A DNA stretch of 64,000 bases from UA16 sp905478895 (GTDB lineage Bacteria; Bacteroidota; Bacteroidia; Flavobacteriales_D; Sanyastnellaceae). Of this stretch, positions 27,185-36,161 are shown in pieces. Under the pieces are notes generated by a model, which saw only the letters and a list, made by a program, of their open reading frames with translations, did not search any database and was not told where the DNA came from. Location: positions 62,001-126,000 of the forward strand of contig CALSQO010000002.1 of NCBI GenBank assembly GCA_943788495.1. Reading direction: 5' to 3'. Each line of letters begins with the position of its first letter. Position 1 is the stretch's first letter. The position numbers and the translations under genes are program-made.

Positions 27185-28389
27185 TGCATTGCGCTGGAAA
27201 GGGGGGTGCTTTCTTGGGTTTGTTGGGTCTCGTTGTATCTGGCTGTGGGGATTTGCCTCACTCACCCCAACCTCCTTTTTCGCATGGTGCCAACGTTGAG
27301 TTTATGCTGAATGATAGCGTCACAGCGTCGTTCCTTGGATCCCGAAAAGATGCGGTTTGGTCTTTGTACAATGGAGATGAAGTTCTCACGCTCACACCCC
27401 TGAACGATTCGACGTGGAGGGTTCCTGTTTTCAACGGGAGTTGGAGGCTGCAAAAGGAGCGAAGAGGTGATTCTTATCGCGGTTATTGGGTGGATTCTTT
27501 GCGCAACCCGTCCGGGTCTTACCGTGTCCCCTTGCGGGTTTTGCCCACTCCCGCTAACCAGCAGGCGACAATCGAGCCACAAGGACTTCCCTCCGGTACG
27601 TGGGATGTGTGGTTTGGTGTGGACTCAAGCGCTTCTCCTGGCTCCCAACTGGATATTACTGCTGCGGGTAGTGCGCTGCGCGCCACCATACGCACCCCGA
27701 CAGGAGACTACCGCTATCTCACGGGAAATTTGGTGGGCAACGCGTTGCAGCTTCAAACGTTTGATGGAGCACACCTGTTCGTTTTCACCGCTTCGCTGCA
27801 GGACGGGAGTTGGGTAGATGGGCATTTCTATAGCGGGAACCATTATCACACCACCTGGCGTGCAGCGTACGGTTCACCTACTCCGGATGAAAACCCAATG
27901 CGGTCCCTCGTGGTGCCTGATGAGGATTTGCGCGTGTCCATCGTTGATCGTGCAGGCAAAAGCAATTCAATCTCACTGCGATCTGATTCGCTGGTTGTAT
28001 TGGACATACTGGGAACTTGGTGTCCCAATTGCATGGACGAGGTTCGTTTATTGCATGAGCTTTACAGCCCACAAGCGCGTTTTCTTTCCGTGGCCTTCGA
28101 ACGGGACACCAATCCTATTTCATCCTACGAAAGGCTTGACGTTTTTGCGGATGAGCTCAATGTTGATTGGGACATCTTTCTTGGCGGCAAGGCGAGCAAA
28201 AAAATTGCCGCAGACGCCTTTCCTTTTTTGGACCACGTCATCAGCTTTCCGACCACGCTGTTCATTCGAGGAAATGACGTGATGGTTCATTCAGGGTTTA
28301 ACGGACCCGCCACCGGCGAGCGTTACATCATGGAAAAAAAACGTTTCCAAGACCAATTGAACGGGTTTACTTCGTTGGAAAATCGTTGA
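27184..28389 (+). CDS. TlpA/ResA-like thioredoxin-domain lipoprotein
   Basis: This is an approximately 401-residue periplasm-facing lipoprotein. The signal ends LVVSGC, with the lipidated cysteine near residue 21. Residues ~25-250 form a beta-rich N-terminal domain of the kind attached to Bacteroidota TlpA proteins. The thioredoxin fold follows with WCPNC at 279-283 and the cis-Pro motif SFPTTLFI. It probably reduces or isomerises disulfides in the envelope. ATG 27184 is used, with GTG 27181 as an alternative. It overlaps the convergent RpiB-M28 gene by 23 bases. Confidence 0.83.
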   Translation: MHCAGKGGAFLGLLGLVVSGCGDLPHSPQPPFSHGANVEFMLNDSVTASFLGSRKDAVWSLYNGDEVLTLTPLNDSTWRVPVFNGSWRLQKERRGDSYRGYWVDSLRNPSGSYRVPLRVLPTPANQQATIEPQGLPSGTWDVWFGVDSSASPGSQLDITAAGSALRATIRTPTGDYRYLTGNLVGNALQLQTFDGAHLFVFTASLQDGSWVDGHFYSGNHYHTTWRAAYGSPTPDENPMRSLVVPDEDLRVSIVDRAGKSNSISLRSDSLVVLDILGTWCPNCMDEVRLLHELYSPQARFLSVAFERDTNPISSYERLDVFADELNVDWDIFLGGKASKKIAADAFPFLDHVISFPTTLFIRGNDVMVHSGFNGPATGERYIMEKKRFQDQLNGFTSLENR

Positions 28390-30319
28390 CCCGGTCCACT
28401 TCAATTCGCTTGTCTTGATTGGCAAGCTTCCATGATGTATGAAATATCAATCGCCCGATTTCTGCGGTTTTACCATACATCACCTTCTCCGGATCATCGC
28501 CTGGACGGTGGTAGTCTTCATGGACGCCGCTGAAATAGAAAATCACCGGTATGTTGTTTTTGGCGAAGTTGTAATGATCGGATCGGTAGTAAAAACGATT
28601 GGGGTCATCGGGGGCGTTAAATGTGTAATCCAATGCAAGGTTGGTGTGTTTTGTATTGGCTTCTTCACTGATGGCGTGCAGCTCTGAAGAAAGTTTGTCT
28701 GAGCCGATTAAATACACGTAGCGGTTGTCGTCAGCGTGGGCTTCATCAACCCGACCAATCATGTCCACATTCAGGTTGGCTACCGTATTCTCCAACGGCC
28801 AAATTGGGTGATCTGCGTACCACTCGCTGCCCAGTAATCCTTTTTCCTCTCCAACAACGGTCATGAGCAAAACACTCCTTCGCGGTCCATTTCCTTCATT
28901 CACTGCTTTCATATACGCCTCCGCCAACTCCAGTACCGTCACGGTTCCTGAACCATCATCGTCCGCTCCGTTATGAATTTCCCCATCAATGATGCCCACG
29001 TGGTCATAGTGCGATGTAATGACAATAAGCTCCTCTGCTAAAAGGGAGTCTCTCCCTGGAATGTAGCCCAAGACGTTCTGAGAGACAATGTGCTCTTCGT
29101 CCCGCAACAACTCAAAACTCCAAGTGGCTTCTGGCAACACACAAGAAGCCATTGTTTTTCCCTTCCTCTCCGCCTTGGTCCACTTTTTCCAAGACTTAAG
29201 CGCTGACCCCTTCCACCAGTTGGATGTTGAAGCTGCGGAGACCAAGAATGTAGGGATACGAGTGCCATCACCCACCAGTGCCTCAGAGCGATCCAATGTC
29301 ATTGATTTTCGCGTCAACCATGGCTTCATGCGGCTTCGTAATGTGGATAGGTCGTCGCCTACCACAATCACCGCACGTGCTCCCTTCTCGCTCGCTTTGA
29401 TGCGTGAATCATTCAATCCTCTTTGCCAATTCGTTTCACCCTCCTTTGATGCTGCTTTCATGACCACCGCCTTCCCTGTGACATCTGGCCATTCCGCGGT
29501 ATCCGCAACAACAACCATAGCTAAACCTTCCATCGAGCCATCCTTGATCCCTGGATAAAACAAAAAATCGTCCAAAAAAACCATCGACTCTCCGGCAACA
29601 ACCGCCGTTCCTCCTTGAATTTGAGATCGAACCAAGGGCACATCTTGGTAATACGTTTTCCCGTCGAAAGGAGCAATGCCCAAGGATTCAAAATGACTCG
29701 AAATGTAGGCAGCTGCTTTTTCAGCGCCGGGTTCTCCCGTCTCTCTTCCTTCAAAAGCATCGCTCGCCACCACCATCAAATGGCTCTTCAAATCCTCCGC
29801 TACTATTGAATTTGCATACACCTCTGGAGCACCAATTTCCGATGTCTGAGCATTCAATAATCCAAACGTAGACACCAATAAAAACAACAAAGAACACGCT
29901 ATTTTACCTACCCGCCGTGCATGACGACCGCCTTCAAACTGCTCGTCCAAAAAAGCGTTCAAAATTTCAATTGCCTCTGAATGAGAAACAAATCGTGCAG
30001 GAATGCATAGGACATTTGCATTGTTGTGTTGTTTCACCAAACGAGCTACTTCAGGGTTCCATGCCAAGCCAGCTCGAACCTCTTGGTGTTTGTTTGCCGT
30101 CATTGCTACTCCGTTCGCTGATCCGCAAATCAAAATTCCACAATCCACCTCACCCTCCGAAACATCTGTAGCAACAGCATGCGCAAAGTCAGGATAATCA
30201 ACACTGTCATTTGTGTCTGTTCCTCTATTTATGGTTTCAATATTCTTGTTTCCGAGGTGTTCTATCAGTACCTTTTTAAGGCTCGGGTCCGCGTGGTCTC
30301 CTCCAATTGAAATGCGCAT
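28367..30319 (-). CDS. RpiB ribose-5-phosphate isomerase fused to M28 metallopeptidase
   Basis: This is one 650-residue frame. Residues 1-142 are a complete RpiB: SIGGDHA near the N-terminus, catalytic C65 in ICGSANGVAMTANK, and the usual family end EGGRHARRVGKIAC. No stop follows. The frame runs straight into a hydrophobic stretch (143-157, ending LLNAQ) that looks like the signal peptide of the next protein. Then comes an M28 aminopeptidase with zinc ligands in TSHYDHVG, NGADDDGSGT, GEEKGLLGS, DMIGR and SDHYNF. A normal RpiB acts in the cytosol and M28 in the periplasm. The product would be a membrane-spanning fusion, or a stop codon has been lost. No ATG or GTG start lies at the junction. 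Confidence 0.8.
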   Translation of the reverse strand: MRISIGGDHADPSLKKVLIEHLGNKNIETINRGTDTNDSVDYPDFAHAVATDVSEGEVDCGILICGSANGVAMTANKHQEVRAGLAWNPEVARLVKQHNNANVLCIPARFVSHSEAIEILNAFLDEQFEGGRHARRVGKIACSLLFLLVSTFGLLNAQTSEIGAPEVYANSIVAEDLKSHLMVVASDAFEGRETGEPGAEKAAAYISSHFESLGIAPFDGKTYYQDVPLVRSQIQGGTAVVAGESMVFLDDFLFYPGIKDGSMEGLAMVVVADTAEWPDVTGKAVVMKAASKEGETNWQRGLNDSRIKASEKGARAVIVVGDDLSTLRSRMKPWLTRKSMTLDRSEALVGDGTRIPTFLVSAASTSNWWKGSALKSWKKWTKAERKGKTMASCVLPEATWSFELLRDEEHIVSQNVLGYIPGRDSLLAEELIVITSHYDHVGIIDGEIHNGADDDGSGTVTVLELAEAYMKAVNEGNGPRRSVLLMTVVGEEKGLLGSEWYADHPIWPLENTVANLNVDMIGRVDEAHADDNRYVYLIGSDKLSSELHAISEEANTKHTNLALDYTFNAPDDPNRFYYRSDHYNFAKNNIPVIFYFSGVHEDYHRPGDDPEKVMYGKTAEIGRLIFHTSWKLANQDKRIEVDRVNDFPTK

Positions 30320-30677
30320 GTCGTCTATTTTGGGAGCAAGTTAATTAACAAGCAACCTGTTCATACCGATTGAAACTGGTTCACAACTTTAAAACAACTG
30401 AATTAGGTTAATTGCCTTGAAGATGGTAAGCAGGCCGATCACAAGAAAAGCAAGCAATTTGACCTCATTTTTCACGTTCATTTTTCATCATGAAACACCA
30501 CGTTATAGACAAGGCACTTCACGAAAAGATATTCAACATTGATGTTTTCAATCATTGTTTATAACCCTGAAATTGTCCTATTTTCAGGAGTATTTTTATC
30601 CCCATCGCTGTGCAGAACACATCGCAAAATGTGAAAAACACAATTATGGGAAGAAAATCTAACGGTTTACTCACAGT
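30320..30677. other. Intergenic region, AT-rich, 358 bases
   Basis: This is the divergent gap between the RpiB-M28 and MORN-repeat genes, so it should hold both promoters. No exact TAnnTTTG was found next to either start; TATTTTTA near 30590 is one base off. A possible 30-residue minus-strand membrane peptide gene is listed separately. No RNA gene or repeat is recognised. Confidence 0.5.
30389..30481 (-). CDS. Possible small single-pass membrane protein (30 residues)
   Basis: ATG 30481 opens a 30-codon frame ending TAA at 30389. The peptide starts MNVKNEVK and continues with a hydrophobic run LLAFLVIGLLTIF, then KAINLIQLF. The charge pattern fits a small inner-membrane protein. It lies 69 bases upstream of the RpiB-M28 start on the same strand. 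There is no homology evidence and a chance frame is possible. Confidence 0.25.
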   Translation of the reverse strand: MNVKNEVKLLAFLVIGLLTIFKAINLIQLF

Positions 30678-32255
30678 ATGAACACCCCTACTACGATAGT
30701 TCTATTTTCTAAGAAAAGAAGAATACTATTGTTATCCTTGTTGATGACAACCTTCTCGTTGGGACAGGAAAATCCTGTGAATTGTGAATGGACGGTTTAT
30801 ACCTTTCCAAACGGAAACAAAGCAAGCGAAGGATGCATCATCAACGGAAAACCAGAAGGGCAATGGCTAAATTATCATCCCAATGGAATTTTAAAAAGCC
30901 AAGGAAGCAGGATTGATCACGAATTGAATGGTGAATGGCTGTTCTTCGATTCGCTGGGAAATAAAATTCAATCCATCGAATATGAGCGAGGCAAGAAGCA
31001 AGGATTCGAACGAATCTATGGGGCCACAGCAGAAAACGATATATTGGTTGAAACCAAATTTGTGGACAATCTAAAATCCGGTTGGAGCCATGAATTTGAT
31101 GCTGCTGGGAATCGTATAAAAGCAATTCCGTTCAAAGAAAATTTAGAAGACGGGCTGGGAAAAGAATATGCATTGGATGGCAGGGTGATTTCCGTTCTGG
31201 AATACAAGCAAGGATATCTGCGATCGGTTCAAAAAGTGAATCGAAAGGATGAGCAAGGAAAGAAAAATGGGGTTTGGAAAACATGGAACACCAGGGATAT
31301 TGTCATAGAGGAAGGAGTTTGGAAGAATGGGATGCGCAACGGAATATTTAAGTATTACAAAGGATCGGGCGAACTGGATTACCTGGAAAAATATGAATGG
31401 GGTGAACGGGTAGTGGATGCTGAAGAAACGATACCGATGGACCTTCGGAAATCGTATCATGACAACGGAAAGGTGGCAACATCCAGCACTTATTCCAATG
31501 GGAAACGTATTGGTATATATCGGGAATACAACCGAGAAGGTGAAGTCATTGCTGGGGCAATTTATTCCAATGACACGATCGTCGCTGAAGGAATAACCAC
31601 AGCTGAGGGAAATAAAGAAGGAATTTGGAAACACTATTACCCCGGCGGTGCCCTTCACTTTGAAGGAAGCTATGAAAACGGTTTAAAAGAGGGGAGATGG
31701 ACGTACTATGCGGAGACGGGAGAAGTCATACAAAAAGGTGCATACAGCGAAGGTGAATTCAATGGAATGTGGCAATGGTTTTACCTCAATGGCAACTTGC
31801 ATCGGGAGGAAAACTATAGACGGGGCCGAGAAGATGGGTTTTTCGAAGAATGGGATGCATCGGGAAAATCAATTCTTCGAGGAGCTTATGAATTGGGACG
31901 AAAGCAAGGGGAGTGGATTCAAGATGTAAATGATCACAAAGAGATAGGATCGTATGTCTTTGGCGAAAAAGAAGGAGAGTGGATTCATATTTATCCCAAT
32001 GGGGTAGAACAATTCAAAGGAAAATACAGCTTTGATTTACCAGACGGCAAGCACGTATATCGCCGTATTTCTGGAAATATTCAGCGGATTGAGAGGTATA
32101 ACAACGGCGAAAAAGAAGGAAAATGGATTGTGTATGGACCGACTCAAACGGTGCAACAAACCTTGGAATACAAGGAAAATCGACTGCATCGGATTGACGG
32201 ACAGAAACTAAAAACAAAGGGGATGAAATCACCAGAAACCAACGATCTTCCTTAA
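30678..32255 (+). CDS. Exported MORN-repeat (YwqK-like) protein
   Basis: This 525-residue protein has a signal-peptide-like N-terminus (hydrophobic 15-27, ending SLGQ). The rest is about 15-18 copies of a ~22-residue MORN_2/YwqK repeat of the form ..G..eG.W..Y.pnG.l...g.Y.nG. Examples are KPEGQWLNYHPNGILKSQG, NKEGIWKHYYPGGALHFEG and LKEGRWTYYAETGEVIQKG. Databases often call such proteins YwqK-family antitoxin, but no toxin is adjacent and that name should not be read as function. A 9-base gap leads to the PAS kinase and its regulator, so it may belong to their signalling operon. Confidence 0.8.
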   Translation: MNTPTTIVLFSKKRRILLLSLLMTTFSLGQENPVNCEWTVYTFPNGNKASEGCIINGKPEGQWLNYHPNGILKSQGSRIDHELNGEWLFFDSLGNKIQSIEYERGKKQGFERIYGATAENDILVETKFVDNLKSGWSHEFDAAGNRIKAIPFKENLEDGLGKEYALDGRVISVLEYKQGYLRSVQKVNRKDEQGKKNGVWKTWNTRDIVIEEGVWKNGMRNGIFKYYKGSGELDYLEKYEWGERVVDAEETIPMDLRKSYHDNGKVATSSTYSNGKRIGIYREYNREGEVIAGAIYSNDTIVAEGITTAEGNKEGIWKHYYPGGALHFEGSYENGLKEGRWTYYAETGEVIQKGAYSEGEFNGMWQWFYLNGNLHREENYRRGREDGFFEEWDASGKSILRGAYELGRKQGEWIQDVNDHKEIGSYVFGEKEGEWIHIYPNGVEQFKGKYSFDLPDGKHVYRRISGNIQRIERYNNGEKEGKWIVYGPTQTVQQTLEYKENRLHRIDGQKLKTKGMKSPETNDLP

Positions 32256-32264
32256 CTTCTTCTG

Positions 32265-35160
32265 ATGCCAATGAAACAATCTTATGCGAGTTTGGTGGAT
32301 GTATGGTCGAATCCTGCGTTGGTGGTGGATCGTGGAACGAGAAAAGTGTTGGAATGCAATTCGGCGTGTAAAGATGTTTTTGGAACCCCGCAAGATTGGT
32401 GTGAAATAGGGGGCGAGAGCTGGTCATCATGGTGGAAAAAACCGACTAAGAATAAGGGTTTTGAACTGACAACAATAGACGGAACATCACGCATATTTGA
32501 GGTTCGTTTTGGGGAATTTGAGGAGATTGATTTTATTGTTTTTGAGGATCAATTGGGTTGGCAGGAACTGCGCAGCGCGTTTGAGTTGAATAAGAACAGG
32601 TATCACGGACTGGCCTCAGGGACCATGGAGGGTTTGGCATTTTTGCAAAACAATCAAGTCATTGATTTGAATGCGCAAATGATGAATATTCTGGGAATTT
32701 CGAAGCTCGAAGAGCTTGAAGAATTGAATATCAAAGAGCTATTTGGTGCGCGCAATTGGAAGAAATTGACCTCTCGATCTGGCTCCATTCAAGAGCTTTA
32801 CTTCACCAATTCGAATGGACTCGATTTAATGGTAGAGGGAAAGCTGGAGGTGTTCAAAGATTCAGAAAAAGGATTGGAACACACACTTGCTCTCATGAAT
32901 ATTACAGAGCGGAAACGTGTGGAACACGACCTATTGAAAACGAAGGAACGGTTTCGTTTGCTCGTGGAGAACAGCCCATTTGGCTTGTTTTTGGTTCAAG
33001 AGTCAAAGGTGGGTTATGCCAATGCTGTTGCAATGGAGTTGCTAGGCTATTCAGATGAAGAAAAGATATATGGGACGGACTTCACGTCATTGATCTCAAA
33101 ATCTGATTTCGAGCGGGTGACCGAAGATATAAATAAGGTGCTTCAAGGAAAAAAGGTTCCGTATTCGGAAGTGACGATGGTTGGAGCCGATGAAACAGAG
33201 CGAGCGGTGGGACTGCAAATGACGTTGTCGTTTTTTGATCAGCAGCCCGCGGTTCAAATCACCGCGAGTGATTTATCTACACGAATGGAGTTGGTTCGGC
33301 AGCAAATGAGGGCCTCTTCTGCCGAAGAAGCCAACGAGCTGTTGAAAATTGAAATCGATCAACACAAACGCACACAAAACCAACTGCGGGAGTCTGAGCG
33401 GTTTAACAGCTCCATCATCGAAAGCTCGATTGATATGATCATTGCGTTTGATAATGACGGGAAAATCATTCAATTCAACCACGCAGCCTCTGTAGAGTTT
33501 GGCCTCACTATTGAGGACGCAAAAGAACTCCACGCCTCACAGTTTTTACACAATCCCAAGAATTTTAAGGCGATTTCAGAATCCCTAAATGAGGCAGGGT
33601 ATTATGCCGGCGAGGTGACCGGTGTTCGCTCCACAGGAGAGGCGTTTCAAATGCTCATTTCCATCGCGGTATTGCACGGCTCAGAGGAAGAACAAAAAGG
33701 CTTTGTTTTGGTAGGCCGGGACGTTACAGACATTCATGTGGCTGAGATGGAGTTGCGGAGAAGCGAGGAGCGTTACCGAGACATTCTCGAGAGCGCGAGT
33801 GATTTGGTTTTTTCAATCAACGAAAAAGGACATTTTACATATGCCAATCCTTCATTCTATAAAACCCTAGGCTACACGGGAGAAAACTTGGAAACAGTGC
33901 ACATCAATGATATTCTTGGCCAGGACGAAACAAACGATGACTGGGCGGACACCATTACGGGGTCGAGTCAAGAAATTCAATTTCGTTCCAAGCTTGGCCA
34001 GGAACTAAGGGTCATCGGTGGAGGGTCCAAACAAATAAACGGAAACAATGAGCTACTCGGGGTTCGGTGCATTTATTTGGATGTTTCGGAGGTGCGTGCC
34101 CACCAGAAGGACGCCCGTCGGAAGTCCGCAAAACTGGAATCGATCTTCAACTCTTCTCGGTACATTCTAATGTTTACAATCAACCGACAATTGGAGGTAA
34201 CATCCATGAATAACAATGTTCAAGGGATGTTGAACCAACAGTTTGGTTTCGAAACATCCCTCGGAAGCCCCATCATTGACCCTGCTCAAGAACCAGACAT
34301 CTCCCCAACGGTACAAAAACCAATTTCAGTTTTTTCAAAGGGCGTTTCAAGGGGTTCAACAGCAATTCGAGTTGCCATTGGTGGATAAAAACGGAGATGA
34401 GGTTTGGTACCAGATGTTTGTGAACCCTGTATCATACGGGGATGACCATGAAGAATTGAGCTGCATCGCCTATGAAATCACGGACAGAAAGGAGATTGAC
34501 CAACAAATAAGAAGCACACTAAAAGAGAAAGAAATTTTATTGCAAGAAGTGCATCACCGGGTCAAAAACAACCTGCAGGTGATTTCAAGCATGCTCAACT
34601 TGCAGCGTCGATTTATCGATGACCCGAAAATGTTGGACATCCTGGAAGAAAGCCAGAATCGAATTTCCACCATGAGCTTTATCCACGAGTCGCTTTATCA
34701 AAACTCCGACTTCAGCAGCATTGGTTTTGCAGAGTACTTGAAGCGCCTCACCCAGAACTTGATTCACAGCTATTCTCGCGTTTCTGCGAACGTAGAACTG
34801 ACTTGTGTTTTGGACGATGTTCAGATCAACTTGAAACAAGCCATTCCTTGCGGGCTGATTGTTAATGAGCTGGTTTCCAACGCATTGAAATATGCGTTTC
34901 CAGAAAAAAGAGGGGGAACCATTGAGTTGCGCGTAGAAGAAAAAGGACAGGATATTGAGATTGAAGTATCCGACAATGGTGTTGGATTGCCTGATGATTT
35001 TGACTTTGAAACCAACGAAAGCCTCGGGGTGTATTTGGTACAAGCGTTGACAGATCAGCTCGACGGATCGTTGCTTGTGGATAACAATCAGAGCGAGAAC
35101 CCGTTAGAAAAAGAGTCTGGGGCATCTTTTTTGGTTAGATTTACCCCTTTGACCGACTAG
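32265..35160 (+). CDS. Multi-PAS sensor histidine kinase, HisKA_2 type (frame broken near 34310)
   Basis: The intended product is about 964 residues with no TM helix: roughly six PAS domains, then HisKA_2 (LQEVHHRVKNNLQVISSMLN, acceptor His in HHRVKNN) and HATPase_c (NELVSNALKYAF, SDNGVGLP). As read, the first frame ends at 34388, and the kinase core continues in the next frame (34243-35160). The join is inside the last PAS domain at ACGGTACAAA. Removing one G gives SPTYKNQFQFFQRAF, which restores the domain. It is either a recent inactivating indel or a sequence error. The LytTR response regulator starts 10 bases downstream. Confidence 0.82.
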
Positions 35161-35170
35161 ACTCACAGAA

Positions 35171-35920
35171 ATGCCGATTAATATTCTCGTTACAGAAGAC
35201 GAAAGCATCGTCCGAAAAGACATCGAAAGATGCCTTGGAAACCTTGGTTATAATGTTGTGGCTTCCGCTGACAATGGCGAAGAGGCCATCAATATGGCGA
35301 TGAAGCACAAGCCAGACCTGGCGCTCATGGACATCATGATCAAAGGCGATATGAATGGCATCGCTGCAGCGGAGGAAATTAAGCGAAACATGGACATTCC
35401 GGTTGTCTTTCTTACAGCATATGCAGATGAGAGCACGTTGAGTGAGGCGAAGTTGGCGGAGCCACACGGCTACATTCTAAAGCCATTCAAGGACGTGGAC
35501 ATTCAAACCGCGATTGAAATGGCCATGCACAAGCATGGAAAGGAGCAAGAGCTGCGACAAGAAACAGACTTCTTGCGAAGCATGGCTGAGCACAAAGCGG
35601 AGTCAGACATCATTTTTGTCAAAAACCGAAGCCGGTTGATTCGAGTGAAAACAGAGGATTTACTCTTTGTTGAAGCATTGAAAGACTATGTTGTCATACA
35701 CACCCGAACAGAAAGCTATACGATCCACTCAACCATGAAGGACGTGGAAACGAAGCTAGGCGACACCGATTTTATGCGCGTCCACCGCAGCTACATTGTG
35801 AATATTGAGGCGATTGAAAGCATCAAATATGCCATCATCACCATGGATGGAATTGAAAAAGAAATACCCGTGGGCGGAAGCTATAAAGATCAGCTGGCCC
35901 AACGCATCAACCTTCTGTAG
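35171..35920 (+). CDS. LytTR-family response regulator
   Basis: This is a 249-residue transcription regulator. The receiver domain (1-120) has acidic E9/D10, phospho-acceptor D54 in LALMDIM, T82 and K104 in YILKPF. The LytTR DNA-binding domain (about 145-248) has LLFVEALKDYVVIHT and FMRVHRSYIVN. The partner is almost certainly the PAS kinase immediately upstream. An intrinsic terminator follows 31 bases after the stop, ending the operon. Confidence 0.92.
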   Translation: MPINILVTEDESIVRKDIERCLGNLGYNVVASADNGEEAINMAMKHKPDLALMDIMIKGDMNGIAAAEEIKRNMDIPVVFLTAYADESTLSEAKLAEPHGYILKPFKDVDIQTAIEMAMHKHGKEQELRQETDFLRSMAEHKAESDIIFVKNRSRLIRVKTEDLLFVEALKDYVVIHTRTESYTIHSTMKDVETKLGDTDFMRVHRSYIVNIEAIESIKYAIITMDGIEKEIPVGGSYKDQLAQRINLL

Positions 35921-35951
35921 GTTGGTCGAAAAACATTACGAAACATTGAGA

Positions 35952-35979
35952 AGAGCGCCGACCAACCGGCGCTCTTTTT
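35952..35979 (+). terminator. Intrinsic terminator after the LytTR regulator
   Basis: A perfect 9-bp stem AGAGCGCCG/CGGCGCTCT with loop ACCAAC is followed by a T run. Confidence 0.9.
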
Positions 35980-36073
35980 GTTTCCAAGAAAGCATACATC
36001 CACCGATTGAACATCCCCTATAATGGGCTTTTGAAAGCGCTGGGTGACTGACGTTTCGAAGGGCATAAAAAGC

Positions 36074-36105
36074 TTGAATAGATAAGCGCTTAAAGCTTAA
36101 TTTTG
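36074..36105 (+). promoter_or_regulatory. Putative katG promoter (TTG-N21-TAATTTTG)
   Basis: The -33 TTG is at 36074-36076 and the exact -7 TAATTTTG at 36098-36105, with 21 bases between. A small GTAC-n7-GTAC dyad follows. The ATG of katG lies 56 bases after the -7 element. The spacing is at the upper end of the accepted range. Confidence 0.5.
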
Positions 36106-36161
36106 AGAAGTACCGAAACAGTACGTGTTGGAATGTAAACAGAACTAAAAATCACAGGATA

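Noticed and set aside
30490..30564. 24-codon plus-strand frame MKHHVIDKALHEK in the 30.3-30.7 kb gap
   Set aside because: Too short, with no hydrophobic or domain pattern and no promoter match; likely chance.
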